A stretch of 64,000 nt of DNA from an uncultured Dialister sp. Its GTDB lineage: Bacteria > Bacillota > Negativicutes > Veillonellales > Dialisteraceae. The stretch lies in the NCBI GenBank assembly GCA_900314595.1, contig OMVW01000002.1, positions 1 through 64,000 on the forward strand, given 5' to 3'. The translations under genes and the position numbers were made by a program. How positions within the stretch are numbered: the stretch's first letter is position 1; each line of letters opens with the position of its first letter. Of this stretch, positions 25,699 to 34,825 are shown in pieces. The notes beneath the pieces were generated by a model that was given only the letters and a program-made list of their open reading frames with translations, was not told the DNA's origin and did no database searches.

Positions 25699-25738
25699 AG
25701 TTAAAGAAATCGTATCGAAGGGTACGATTTCTTTAACT
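25699..25738 (+). repeat. 16-bp inverted repeat between frr and uppS
   Basis: AGTTAAAGAAATCGTA (25699-25714) pairs perfectly with TACGATTTCTTTAACT (25723-25738), loop TCGAAGGG. There is no T run after it, so it is a weak terminator at best and could be an RNA-processing or stabilising hairpin in the frr-uppS spacer. Confidence 0.75.
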
Positions 25739-25821
25739 CATTGTCAACCTGATTGAAATGGTACTGAGGATCTCGGCCGGCGGAATGGGATGCCTGGTTT
25801 GATTTAATAAGGAGTAAAGCC

Positions 25822-26547
25822 ATGTCGGATAAAAAAGCTTTTCCTGAACATGTGGCCATCATTCTTGATGGGAATGGCCGCTGGGCAGAGAAGCGGGGGA
25901 GAGAAAGGACTTTTGGTCATCAGGCCGGGGCGGCCAATGTGAAAACTATTGTTCGTGCCGCGGGCCATATGGGAATCAAAGTATTGACCCTGTATGCCTT
26001 TTCAACGGAAAATTGGAAAAGGCCGGCCCTGGAAGTCCGTTTCCTCATGAGACTTTTTAAAAACTATCTGATCAGCCAGCTCCGGGAGCTTGTTGTCGAT
26101 AATGTGCAGGTTCACATCATTGGAGATGTTTCAGCCCTGACGGAAAGCCTTCAGAAAGAAATCGATGCATGTGAGCGGGAAACTGCCGCCAATGACGGCA
26201 TGGTACTTAATGTGGCGATCAATTACGGTGGCCGTAGAGAAATCGTGCGGGCCGCAGGCCTCATGGCGGAAAGCGTGAAAAAGGGGGAAATGGATATTTC
26301 TGAAATCACGGAAGAATCCTTTGGCTCTTTTCTCTATCCGTCTGCTTCAAGTGATGTAGATCTCCTTATCCGCACAGGCGGAGAGTCACGGATATCCAAT
26401 TTCCTTTTATGGCAGGCCTCCTACAGTGAGCTTTATTTTACACCTGTCTTATGGCCCGATTTTACAGAAGCTGAACTTCGTAAGGCTGTAACCTGGTATA
26501 CCACCAGAGATCGAAGGTTTGGCGGTCTCAATGAGGAGGAATCATGA
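25822..26547 (+). CDS. uppS: isoprenyl transferase (undecaprenyl diphosphate synthase)
   Basis: UppS condenses isopentenyl diphosphate units onto farnesyl diphosphate to make the C55 lipid carrier for cell-wall and surface glycans. The 241-residue protein has the cis-prenyltransferase motifs: AIILDGNGRWAEKRG with the catalytic Asp, TLYAFSTENWKRP, and DLLIRTGGESRISNFLLW. AAGGAG precedes the start. Its stop overlaps cdsA by 4 nt. The next genes make its precursors (dxr, ispG), so supply and use of isoprenoids are linked in one operon. Confidence 0.97.
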   Translation: MSDKKAFPEHVAIILDGNGRWAEKRGRERTFGHQAGAANVKTIVRAAGHMGIKVLTLYAFSTENWKRPALEVRFLMRLFKNYLISQLRELVVDNVQVHIIGDVSALTESLQKEIDACERETAANDGMVLNVAINYGGRREIVRAAGLMAESVKKGEMDISEITEESFGSFLYPSASSDVDLLIRTGGESRISNFLLWQASYSELYFTPVLWPDFTEAELRKAVTWYTTRDRRFGGLNEEES

Positions 26548-27353
26548 AAGTACGCGTCATTACGGCGATCGTCGGCATCATCGCTGTACTTGCCCTTGTC
26601 TGGCTTGGAAGCTGGTTCCTGACGGGAGCTGTACTTATTGTTTCCCTGATTGCACTGGCTGAATATGACAGGATGCTGAAAAATATTTCCATACATATTT
26701 ATACTATTCCTGCAGGCCTTGCCATGGCCATTATGATTGGTGCGGCCGGTTTTTATTCTCTGAAGATTTTAATGGCTGCCCTGCTTTTGTGTTTCTGTTT
26801 CATGCTGTTCCTGATTCTTTTCATAAAGAAAGAGAATATGACCAATATCATTTATTCTGCATTTGGAATGATCTATTTTGGCCTTGGCTTTGGGACTCTG
26901 GCTTATCTTAGAGGGTGTCATGAACTTCTTCCTGCAGGAGCAGTCAATATAGACCCCGGAATTTTTCTGATCCTTTTTGCGCTGGTTTGTACCTGGGCCA
27001 GCGATTCTTTTGCCTATCTGGCTGGGAAACGGTTCGGCCGTCATAAGATGGCTCCTCATATCAGCCCGAACAAAACCATGGAAGGCCTTGCCGGAGGTGC
27101 CCTTGGCTGCGTGATTCTTGGTTTGGCATTATCTGCAGGGTTCCAGTTCAATCTTCTTCAGGGATTTATTCTGTCTATTGTTTCTTCTGTCATGGCTCCC
27201 ATGGGGGATCTTTTTGAGTCTTATGTAAAACGGGCCTGTGATATCAAGGATTCGGGAAATATCCTTCCGGGGCACGGGGGAATGATGGACCGCTTTGACA
27301 GCCTTCTCTTCGTGGCTCCTTCCCTGACAGCACTTTTAGCTATATTTCATTGA
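26544..27353 (+). CDS. cdsA: phosphatidate cytidylyltransferase
   Basis: CdsA makes CDP-diacylglycerol from phosphatidic acid and CTP, the precursor of all phospholipids. The 269-residue protein is a multi-pass membrane protein ending in the family signature SYVKRACDIKDSGNILPGHG with GGMMDRFDS right after. NKTMEGLAGG is also conserved. It overlaps uppS by 4 nt and lies 16 bp before dxr. Confidence 0.97.
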   Translation: MKVRVITAIVGIIAVLALVWLGSWFLTGAVLIVSLIALAEYDRMLKNISIHIYTIPAGLAMAIMIGAAGFYSLKILMAALLLCFCFMLFLILFIKKENMTNIIYSAFGMIYFGLGFGTLAYLRGCHELLPAGAVNIDPGIFLILFALVCTWASDSFAYLAGKRFGRHKMAPHISPNKTMEGLAGGALGCVILGLALSAGFQFNLLQGFILSIVSSVMAPMGDLFESYVKRACDIKDSGNILPGHGGMMDRFDSLLFVAPSLTALLAIFH

Positions 27354-27369
27354 TTTCAAAGGAGTTTGA

Positions 27370-28530
27370 ATGAAAGAACTGGCAGTTTTAGGAAGTACCG
27401 GTTCTATCGGTACGCAAACTTTGGATGTAGTAAGGATTCATCCGGACTTGTTTCATGTTTCTGTTCTTGCCGCTAATACGAATGTGGAGCGCCTGCTGCA
27501 GCAGGCAAGAGAATTTCATCCCTATGCCATAGTCATCAGTAATCCGAAAGCCGGGGCTTCTTTCAGGGAAGCCTATAAAGGGAATGCTGAAGTTATCATT
27601 GGCGATGAGGGGCTTACAGAAGTCTGCCGCCGGGATGATGTAGATCTAGTCCTGGTTGCAGTAGTAGGAATTGCAGGACTTCGTCCTACTCTCGAAGCCA
27701 TTGATGCCGGTAAGGAACTGGCTCTTGCTAACAAAGAAACTCTCGTAGCCGGAGGATCTCTTGTCATAGAGGCGGCACGACGGAAACATCTGCTTATACG
27801 GCCGGTGGACAGTGAACACAGCGCTATTTTCCAGAGCCTTCTCGGGCAGGATCATAAAGGTATTCATAAGATTCTTCTCACTGCTTCCGGTGGTCCGTTT
27901 CGCGGTAAAACAAGAGAGGAACTGGCTCATGTCACCCTTGGGGATGCCTTGAAGCATCCGACCTGGAATATGGGCATGAAAGTGACTCTGGACTCAGCAA
28001 CCATGTTTAACAAAGGGCTTGAGGTCATTGAAGCCCACTGGCTTTTCGGTACGGATTATGATGATATTGAAGTACTTGTTCAGCCGCAGAGTCTGATTCA
28101 TTCCATGGTGGAATTTAATGATGGCTCTATCATTGCCCAGCTGGGAAATCCCGATATGCGTCTTCCCATTCAGTTTGCCCTGACCTATCCGGACAGGCTC
28201 CCTTCACCATCCGGGAAATTTGTAGACTGGCGGCAGATTGCGTCTATTGCCCTTGAAATTCCCGATTATGATACATTCCGTTCCCTGAAGCTTGCTTATG
28301 AAGCCGGAAAGAGCGGGGGAGATGCGGCCACTGCTTTTAATGCTTCCAATGAAGAAGCAATCCGTGCATTCATTTCGGGAAAGATTTCTTTCCTTTCCAT
28401 CTTTGATGTGGTAGAAAATACATTAAACAAGTGGGCTGTGAGTCCCATCAGAAATTATGAAGATGTTCTGCGGGCAGATCACAAGGCAAGAGGATTAGCC
28501 AATCAGGAAATCCGGAGGGTTTCTTTATGA
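27370..28530 (+). CDS. dxr: 1-deoxy-D-xylulose 5-phosphate reductoisomerase
   Basis: Dxr (IspC) converts DXP to 2-C-methyl-D-erythritol 4-phosphate, the committed step of the MEP isoprenoid pathway, using NADPH and a divalent metal. The 386-residue enzyme has the NADPH-binding LGSTGSIGTQTLDVV at its N-terminus, LANKETLVAGG, and the metal and substrate motif PVDSEHSAIFQ. ASGGPFRG is also visible. GGAG precedes the start, and the stop overlaps rseP by 4 nt. Confidence 0.97.
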   Translation: MKELAVLGSTGSIGTQTLDVVRIHPDLFHVSVLAANTNVERLLQQAREFHPYAIVISNPKAGASFREAYKGNAEVIIGDEGLTEVCRRDDVDLVLVAVVGIAGLRPTLEAIDAGKELALANKETLVAGGSLVIEAARRKHLLIRPVDSEHSAIFQSLLGQDHKGIHKILLTASGGPFRGKTREELAHVTLGDALKHPTWNMGMKVTLDSATMFNKGLEVIEAHWLFGTDYDDIEVLVQPQSLIHSMVEFNDGSIIAQLGNPDMRLPIQFALTYPDRLPSPSGKFVDWRQIASIALEIPDYDTFRSLKLAYEAGKSGGDAATAFNASNEEAIRAFISGKISFLSIFDVVENTLNKWAVSPIRNYEDVLRADHKARGLANQEIRRVSL

Positions 28531-29549
28531 TTGTGAATATACTTGCTCCTGTATTTGTCTTTGCCGTGATTGTCCTTGTCCATGAAGGTGGTCATTTCCT
28601 CCTGGCCAAGGCAACGGGAATGAGGGTCATTGAGTTTGCTGTGGGGTTTGGTCCCAGGATTGTTTCTCGAAAAATAGGTGAAACTCTCTATTCGTTACGA
28701 ATCATTCCCCTTGGCGGTTTTAATCGTATCGCCGGCATGGATTCTGAGGCGACAGAAGATCCCAAAGCTTTTTCGAAACGTCCGGTGTGGGCACGTCTGC
28801 TTGTCATTTCTGCTGGTTCTGTGTTCAATGTCCTTTTGGCATATTTTATTTATGCCGGAGTCTTTCTTTATGAAGGGTACTATTCCTTCCCCGATATACC
28901 GGTAGTGGGAACGGTTCTGGAAAATTCAGCGGCTGCGGAAAGCGGAATCCGACCGGGAGACAGGATTATTTCCATCAATGAAAAAGACATCTCCACATGG
29001 ACCGATATCGGAGAGGAAACCAGACTTTCTGGAAATGGGGAAATATCCATGGCTCTTCAAAGCGGAGAAGAAAGAAGAAACCTGCATCTGTCCCTGAAAG
29101 AAAATGAAGAAGGAAGGCGTATTATTGGAATTACGCCGTATATGGAGCATCAGGAAGCCGGATTTTTCAAAGCATTGTCTCTAAGCTTTAATCGCTGCGT
29201 TTTCCTTATTCGTATGATGGGCGGCGGACTGATCAACATGATTTCCGGCCATGAGGCAGATGTAGCTGGACCAATCGGTGTGGCCCGCATGGCTACTGAG
29301 GTTGCCGATACGGGGATCCTGCCATTATTTCTGTTTATTGCCCTTCTCAGCCTGAATCTTGGCTTTCTGAATCTTCTTCCTATTCCCCTTCTTGATGGAG
29401 GAGTCCTTGTCATGACTCTGATTGAGGGAATATCGGGGAGAAAACTTCCGGAAAAAGCGCTCTACTATATACAGGCAGTGGGAGTCACCATTCTTTTAGG
29501 ACTTTTTATCTTTGCTATGTGTAATGATATTAATGGATTGTTGAAATAA
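28527..29549 (+). CDS. rseP: site-2 intramembrane metalloprotease RseP
   Basis: RseP (RasP) cuts transmembrane segments, typically of anti-sigma factors and remnant signal peptides. The 340-residue protein has the zinc motif VHEGGHF (HExxH) in its first helix, a PDZ domain (about 115-195, GTVLENSAAAESGIRPGD), and the second active-site motif NLLPIPLLDGG near residue 285. GFGP and the MRVIEFAVG segment are also typical. The substrate is unknown, but the membrane protein at 61398 with a neighbouring sigma factor is a possible target. Start coupled to dxr. Confidence 0.96.
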   Translation: MIVNILAPVFVFAVIVLVHEGGHFLLAKATGMRVIEFAVGFGPRIVSRKIGETLYSLRIIPLGGFNRIAGMDSEATEDPKAFSKRPVWARLLVISAGSVFNVLLAYFIYAGVFLYEGYYSFPDIPVVGTVLENSAAAESGIRPGDRIISINEKDISTWTDIGEETRLSGNGEISMALQSGEERRNLHLSLKENEEGRRIIGITPYMEHQEAGFFKALSLSFNRCVFLIRMMGGGLINMISGHEADVAGPIGVARMATEVADTGILPLFLFIALLSLNLGFLNLLPIPLLDGGVLVMTLIEGISGRKLPEKALYYIQAVGVTILLGLFIFAMCNDINGLLK

Positions 29550-29564
29550 GGTGGATTTATCAGT

Positions 29565-30620
29565 ATGACAAGGAAGGTTAAAGTAGGTCATGTAACAATT
29601 GGCGGGGGCAGCCCTATCGCTATTCAGTCCATGAGTACCTTCAGTCCTGTAGATACGGAATATGCGGCTGCCCAGATCAATGCTCTCAAGGAAGCGGGGG
29701 CGGATATAGTCCGGGTCGCCGTTCCTGACAGAAAAGCCGCAGAAGCACTGGGGGAACTCAGGAGTCGTGTAACCGTTCCGCTTGTTGCAGATATTCATTT
29801 CGATTATCGACTGGCTCTGACCGCCATGGAATCAGGAATTGATGCACTTCGGATTAATCCCGGGAATATAGGTCGGCGGGAAAACGTGGTCAAAGTGGTG
29901 GATATGGCAAAGGAAAAACATATCCCAATCCGTATCGGGATAAATGCAGGTTCTCTTCCTGCCGAAATTCTTGAAAGATTTGGTGGTCATCCCACAGCAG
30001 AAGGAATGGTGGAGGGAGCATTAAACCATGTGAAAATTCTTGAAGAAGAAGATTTTCACGATATCGTTATTTCAGTCAAGTCAACAGATGTTCCAATGAT
30101 GGTGAAGGCTAACCGGCTCCTTCATGAAAAGGTAGATTATCCTCTCCATTTAGGAGTTACTGAAGCGGGTACCCTGTATAGAGGAACAATAAAATCAGCA
30201 ATTGGAATCGGGGCACTTCTCCTCGATGGAATTGGTGATACAATAAGAGTATCTTTAACGGATGATCCCGTTAAAGAAGTCAAAGCAGCCAGAGAAATAT
30301 TGAGCGCTGCAGGCATGCAGCAATATGGTCCGGTCCTTGTTTCCTGCCCTACCTGCGGTCGTACACAGGTGAACCTGATTGAAATGGCTCAGGAAGTGGA
30401 AAAGAAAATTGAACATTTCAAAAAACCGATTCGTGTAGCCGTTATGGGTTGTGCAGTTAATGGTCCCGGTGAGGCGAGAGAGGCTGATTTCGGCATAGCC
30501 GGAGGGAAAGGGAGCGGGCTCCTTTTCCGGAAGGGTAAAGTGATTCGCAGCGTACCGGAAACAGAACTGATTGACGCTTTGATGGAAGAAATTGAAACAT
30601 TTGAAAATGAAGGAGAATAA
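29565..30620 (+). CDS. ispG: 4-hydroxy-3-methylbut-2-enyl-diphosphate synthase
   Basis: IspG (GcpE) reduces MEcPP to HMBPP, the penultimate MEP-pathway step, with a [4Fe-4S] cluster. The 351-residue protein has a TIM-barrel N-terminal part (IQSMSTFSPVDT, LVADIHFDYRLA, ALRINPGNIG) and the C-terminal cluster cysteines in SCPTCGRTQVNL and VMGCAVNGPGEA. It lacks the large insert of plant and chlamydial forms, as usual in Firmicutes. It lies 15 bp after rseP and 2 bp before proS. Confidence 0.97.
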   Translation: MTRKVKVGHVTIGGGSPIAIQSMSTFSPVDTEYAAAQINALKEAGADIVRVAVPDRKAAEALGELRSRVTVPLVADIHFDYRLALTAMESGIDALRINPGNIGRRENVVKVVDMAKEKHIPIRIGINAGSLPAEILERFGGHPTAEGMVEGALNHVKILEEEDFHDIVISVKSTDVPMMVKANRLLHEKVDYPLHLGVTEAGTLYRGTIKSAIGIGALLLDGIGDTIRVSLTDDPVKEVKAAREILSAAGMQQYGPVLVSCPTCGRTQVNLIEMAQEVEKKIEHFKKPIRVAVMGCAVNGPGEAREADFGIAGGKGSGLLFRKGKVIRSVPETELIDALMEEIETFENEGE

Positions 30621-30622
30621 AC

Positions 30623-32347
30623 ATGTTAGCATCCAGGTTATATAGTCCTACTTTAAGAGAATTACCTTCTGACGCTGTAGTTATGAGCCATAAATACATG
30701 CTCAAGGCCGGAATGATGAGAAAGATTGCAAATGGTACCTATGCTTACCTGCCTTTGGCTTTTCGGGCTATTCAGAAAGTAGAAAAGATTGTTCGTGAAG
30801 AAATCAATAAGACCGGTGCCCAGGAAATCCTCATGCCTATCGTGCAGCCTGCAGAAATCTGGCAGAAAACAGGTCGATGGGATGTTTACGGTGAAGAAAT
30901 GTTTAAACTGAAAGACCGGCATGGCAGAGATTACTGCCTGGGACCAACTCATGAAGAATTGGTTACCACTCTTATTCAGATGGATACATCTTCCTACAAA
31001 CAGCTCCCAGTATCGGTCTATCAGATTCAGAACAAGTACAGAGATGAAAAACGCCCTCGTTTCGGCCTTATGCGCAGCCGTGAATTCATTATGAAAGATG
31101 GCTATACTTTTGATGCGGATCAGGAAGGTCTCGATAAACAGTACAAGCTGATGTATGATGCATACACCCGTATTTTTACAAGATGCGGACTCAAATTCCG
31201 TCCAGTGATTGCGGACTCCGGTGCTATTGGCGGCAATGCATCCCATGAATTCGAAGTTCTTGCCGATTCCGGGGAAGCTGATATCGTTTACTGCAAACAC
31301 TGTGATTTTGCTGCCAATATTGAAGCTGTAGAACCAAATACTCTACATTCTGATATCAAAAACGATAAAGAAAAGGAAATCGTAGAAACCCCAGGACAGC
31401 ATACAATTGATATGGTATGCAATTACCTCCACGCACCGGTCAAGCAGTCCGTAAAGGCTGTTGTTTACAAACTGGATGATACCGTGGTTCTTGCTATGGT
31501 AAGAGGCGATCATGAAGTCAATGAAGTCCGGTTGCAGAATATTTATGGCGCTATCAATGTAGGTATGGCTTCTGACGAAGACCTTGATCGTGCAGGCCTT
31601 ACCGCCGGCTATATCAGCCCGATTGGACTCAAAAGGACAAAAGATTTTGATATCATCTGTGATACTACTGTCATGGAAATGCAGGATGCCTGCTGCGGAG
31701 CCAATGATAAGGACAAACATTATATTCATGTCAATCCGGCCCGTGATTTCGGAGATGTCCGTGTGGATACCATCCGTCAGATTGATGCTCATGACGTATG
31801 CCCTGAATGCGGCGGTGAAATCGTATTAACCAAGGGAATTGAAGTAGGTCAGGTATTCAAACTGGGGACCAAGTACAGTGAAAAGCTGGGAGCCACTTAT
31901 CTGGACAATAATGGCAAATCTCATCCCCTTGTCATGGGATGCTATGGGATCGGAGTTACCAGAACTGTAGCTGCCTCCATCGAACAGAACCATGATGATG
32001 ATGGCATTATTTGGCCTGCAGCCATTGCTCCTTACGAAGTGGTTATTGTTCCGGCCAACAATAAATCGGAAGAAGTTATGGAGGCTGCCAGAAAACTGTA
32101 TAAAGATATGGAAGACAGCCAGGATGAAATCGTTCTTGATGACCGTAATGAACGGGCAGGTATCAAGTTTAAGGATGCCGACCTGATTGGTTATCCCGTG
32201 CGTGTAACCATCGGTAAGAAATGGCAGCAGTCCGGCAATGTGGAAATCCGTCTGCGCAGGACCGGTAAAGTGATTGAGGTACCTCTGGCAGACTGCAAAG
32301 ATAAAGTCCTGGAAATCCTGAAACACCTTCACGATAACAACCTTTAA
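30623..32347 (+). CDS. proS: prolyl-tRNA synthetase, bacterial type with editing domain
   Basis: ProRS charges tRNA-Pro. The 574-residue length shows the bacterial form with the YbaK-like editing insertion (about residues 230-385) between motifs 2 and 3. Motif 2 is in YRDEKRPRFGLMRSREFIMKD (part of it) and motif 3 in VMGCYGIGVTRTVAA. The C-terminal anticodon-binding domain begins around 470. It closes the rpsB-to-proS run. No T-box precedes it, which fits its internal position. Confidence 0.97.
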   Translation: MLASRLYSPTLRELPSDAVVMSHKYMLKAGMMRKIANGTYAYLPLAFRAIQKVEKIVREEINKTGAQEILMPIVQPAEIWQKTGRWDVYGEEMFKLKDRHGRDYCLGPTHEELVTTLIQMDTSSYKQLPVSVYQIQNKYRDEKRPRFGLMRSREFIMKDGYTFDADQEGLDKQYKLMYDAYTRIFTRCGLKFRPVIADSGAIGGNASHEFEVLADSGEADIVYCKHCDFAANIEAVEPNTLHSDIKNDKEKEIVETPGQHTIDMVCNYLHAPVKQSVKAVVYKLDDTVVLAMVRGDHEVNEVRLQNIYGAINVGMASDEDLDRAGLTAGYISPIGLKRTKDFDIICDTTVMEMQDACCGANDKDKHYIHVNPARDFGDVRVDTIRQIDAHDVCPECGGEIVLTKGIEVGQVFKLGTKYSEKLGATYLDNNGKSHPLVMGCYGIGVTRTVAASIEQNHDDDGIIWPAAIAPYEVVIVPANNKSEEVMEAARKLYKDMEDSQDEIVLDDRNERAGIKFKDADLIGYPVRVTIGKKWQQSGNVEIRLRRTGKVIEVPLADCKDKVLEILKHLHDNNL

Positions 32348-32405
32348 TAAAACCATTAACCCTTTCACGGGAAAAGAGCCGTAAGGCTGGAACGGGAGAT
32401 AGACT

Positions 32406-32693
32406 ATGGAAGACAGGGAACTGGATGTCCTGCGGGATTCAATCAGGAAAATTGATAAAGATATGGTTGTCCTTTTTGAAAAGAGGATTGCCCTGTCAAA
32501 AAGTGTTGCTCAGTGTAAACTGAAATCCGAAATTCCAATTTTCGATGCAAAACGGGAAGAGAAGAATATTGAAGAACTTTCCGGCATGATTGAAAATATT
32601 TCGCTTAAACCGGATTTTGTTAACTGGTACCAGATGCTCATGGATATAAGCAAAAAGGTTCAGAAAGAATTTATTCGGGGGAAGAAAAAATGA
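32406..32693 (+). CDS. chorismate mutase, AroQ type
   Basis: Chorismate mutase converts chorismate to prephenate for Phe and Tyr synthesis. The 95-residue, all-helical protein is a stand-alone AroQ domain: LDVLRDSIRKIDKDMVVLFEKR with the first catalytic Arg, then VAQCKLKSEIPIFDAKREE with Lys and Arg, typical of the dimeric E. coli-type fold. AACGGGAG precedes the start. It overlaps recD2 by 4 nt; no other aromatic amino acid genes lie nearby, so the pairing with a helicase gene is odd but probably only transcriptional. Confidence 0.88.
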   Translation: MEDRELDVLRDSIRKIDKDMVVLFEKRIALSKSVAQCKLKSEIPIFDAKREEKNIEELSGMIENISLKPDFVNWYQMLMDISKKVQKEFIRGKKK

Positions 32694-34825
32694 CAGAAGA
32701 ACTGCGCGGCACCGTCAGAAAAATCATATTTTCCAGCGATGACGGCAGGTTCTGTGTTTTTCTCCTGGATGACGAAAAAAGCGGCAAAATAGTGACTGTT
32801 TCCTACAGGGGGAGTGCGCCCTATGCAGGTCAGTGTATTCTGATACGAGGATGCTGGCAGCGGCATCCCCGTTTTGGCATGCAGTTTAAAGGGAATTCCC
32901 TGGAAAATATTAAACCGAAAGAAATGGATGAAATGCGCCGCTTTCTGGCATCCGGCATGATTGATGGCATTGGTCCCGCCATGGCGGACAGAATCGTCGA
33001 TTTTTTTGGAAAGTCCACCATGGAAGTTTTTGAGCAGCGCATAGAAGATCTGATCCAGGTCCCCGGAATCGGTAAGAAAACATTGGAACGTATCAAGGAA
33101 TCTTATGAGCAGATCGCCCAGCAGCAGGAACTGATTATGTTTCTACAATCCATGGGAATTTCAGAACGATTTGCCGGGGATATCCAGAAACTTTATGGTG
33201 ATCAGTATGAAGAGGTTTTTATCCATGATCCCTATCGCATGATAGGAGAAGTGCCAGGGCTGGGGTTCCGTGATGTGGACAGGATTGCGCTGGAAAAAGG
33301 AATTTCTCCCAACGATTCTGACCGCATCATGTGTGGAATCAATTATATGCTTTCTATTGCCCTTGGCCAGGGGCACGCCTGCGTTCCCAGTGCGTCTCTT
33401 TACAGGAATACGGCCCGCATTCTGAACATACCGGAAGAAATTGCTGCTGCCGGCGGGGATGAGTCCATTGAAAGCGGGATGATACCGGCGGCCCGGTACA
33501 AGGACGAAATTTATCTGTACCTGCCTTTCCTCTATGAGGCGGAAACGGAGTGCAGTATACGGGTTAGGAATCTTCTGAAAGGGGAGAAACTCGGTTCTGC
33601 AAAACTTGCCATAGAAAAGTTTGAACGGGAAAACCGGCTTGAAATGGCGGAAGAACAGCGTCTTGCAGTTGAGAAAGCCATGGAGTCGGGCCTTCTTGTC
33701 ATTACGGGAGGTCCTGGCACAGGGAAAACAACCATTGTCAGAGCCATTATTGCGGCAGCAGGTCAGCATGAACTCAGCGTACGGCTCATGGCTCCCACCG
33801 GTCGTGCTGCCAAGAGACTTTCCCTTTCAAGCGGAATGGAAGCAGATACGATTCATAAAGCACTGGAGGCAGAAATGCGCGAATCCGGAGGCACCTGGTT
33901 TGGGAAAAATGAATCGGAACCGCTGAATGAAGACCTTGTTATCGTAGATGAAGCTTCCATGATGGATATTTCCCTTTTCTATCATCTTTTATGCGCCTTA
34001 AAACGGGGGGCACGACTGATTCTTGTGGGGGATGTGGATCAACTGCCTCCCGTAGGCCCGGGCGCTCCCCTGAAGGCATTGATTCAATGGGGAAAAGTGC
34101 CTGTTGTGCGCCTTATCCATATTTTCCGTCAACAGGAGGGAAGCGGGATCATACGGAACGCAGGTCTGATTCGGGATGGCGAGTCCTGCGTTCCGGATGA
34201 AAAAGGCGAATTTTCCATTTACTATGTCAACTCTGAAGAAGAAGCTTTTGATGATGTCATGGAACTTTGTGACAGATATCACTATGGCGATGATGGAGTC
34301 AAAATGACCATGCAGGTCCTTTCTCCCATGTATAGGGGACTCTGTGGTGTCGACCATCTCAATCATGCTTTACAGGAAAGAATTCATCAATGCTCAGTGC
34401 CGGAAGGACCGTCTCATTTCCTTCCCGGTGACAAAGTCATGCAGAAAAGAAATGATTATGATAAGGGGATTTATAACGGGGACACAGGCGAAGTATGGGC
34501 TGTGGATAAGAATAAGCTTTTTGTCCATTTTGACAGTAAAGAAGTCATCTATGAAGGAGAGGAAAGAAATAATGTGCAGCTGGCTTATGCGTCTACTGTC
34601 CATAAATGCCAGGGCAGTGAGTATGATACAATCATATTGATTCTCCTTCCTACCCAGGATATTATGCTTCGTCGGAATCTTCTCTATACCGGGGTGACAA
34701 GGGCAAAGAAAAAAACAATTCTGATTACTACCGAAGACGCCATCTACAGGGCGGTCAGCAGGGGAGAAATGACGAATCGTTATAGCCTTTTCCTTCCTCT
34801 CCTGAAAGAGGAGGTGGAAATATGA
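32690..34825 (+). CDS. recD2: RecD2-type ATP-dependent DNA helicase
   Basis: RecD2 is a 5'-3' superfamily 1B helicase acting in DNA repair and replication-fork upkeep without RecBC. The 711-residue protein has an N-terminal OB-like part (about 1-75), helix-hairpin-helix motifs (GIGPAMADRIVDFFG, VPGIGKKTLERI), Walker A in ITGGPGTGKTTIVRA, Walker B in VIVDEASMMD, and late motifs FLPGDKVMQKRNDY and YASTVHKCQGSEYD. Length matches YrrC. It is translationally coupled to chorismate mutase upstream and to comF downstream by 4-nt overlaps. Confidence 0.95.
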   Translation: MTEELRGTVRKIIFSSDDGRFCVFLLDDEKSGKIVTVSYRGSAPYAGQCILIRGCWQRHPRFGMQFKGNSLENIKPKEMDEMRRFLASGMIDGIGPAMADRIVDFFGKSTMEVFEQRIEDLIQVPGIGKKTLERIKESYEQIAQQQELIMFLQSMGISERFAGDIQKLYGDQYEEVFIHDPYRMIGEVPGLGFRDVDRIALEKGISPNDSDRIMCGINYMLSIALGQGHACVPSASLYRNTARILNIPEEIAAAGGDESIESGMIPAARYKDEIYLYLPFLYEAETECSIRVRNLLKGEKLGSAKLAIEKFERENRLEMAEEQRLAVEKAMESGLLVITGGPGTGKTTIVRAIIAAAGQHELSVRLMAPTGRAAKRLSLSSGMEADTIHKALEAEMRESGGTWFGKNESEPLNEDLVIVDEASMMDISLFYHLLCALKRGARLILVGDVDQLPPVGPGAPLKALIQWGKVPVVRLIHIFRQQEGSGIIRNAGLIRDGESCVPDEKGEFSIYYVNSEEEAFDDVMELCDRYHYGDDGVKMTMQVLSPMYRGLCGVDHLNHALQERIHQCSVPEGPSHFLPGDKVMQKRNDYDKGIYNGDTGEVWAVDKNKLFVHFDSKEVIYEGEERNNVQLAYASTVHKCQGSEYDTIILILLPTQDIMLRRNLLYTGVTRAKKKTILITTEDAIYRAVSRGEMTNRYSLFLPLLKEEVEI

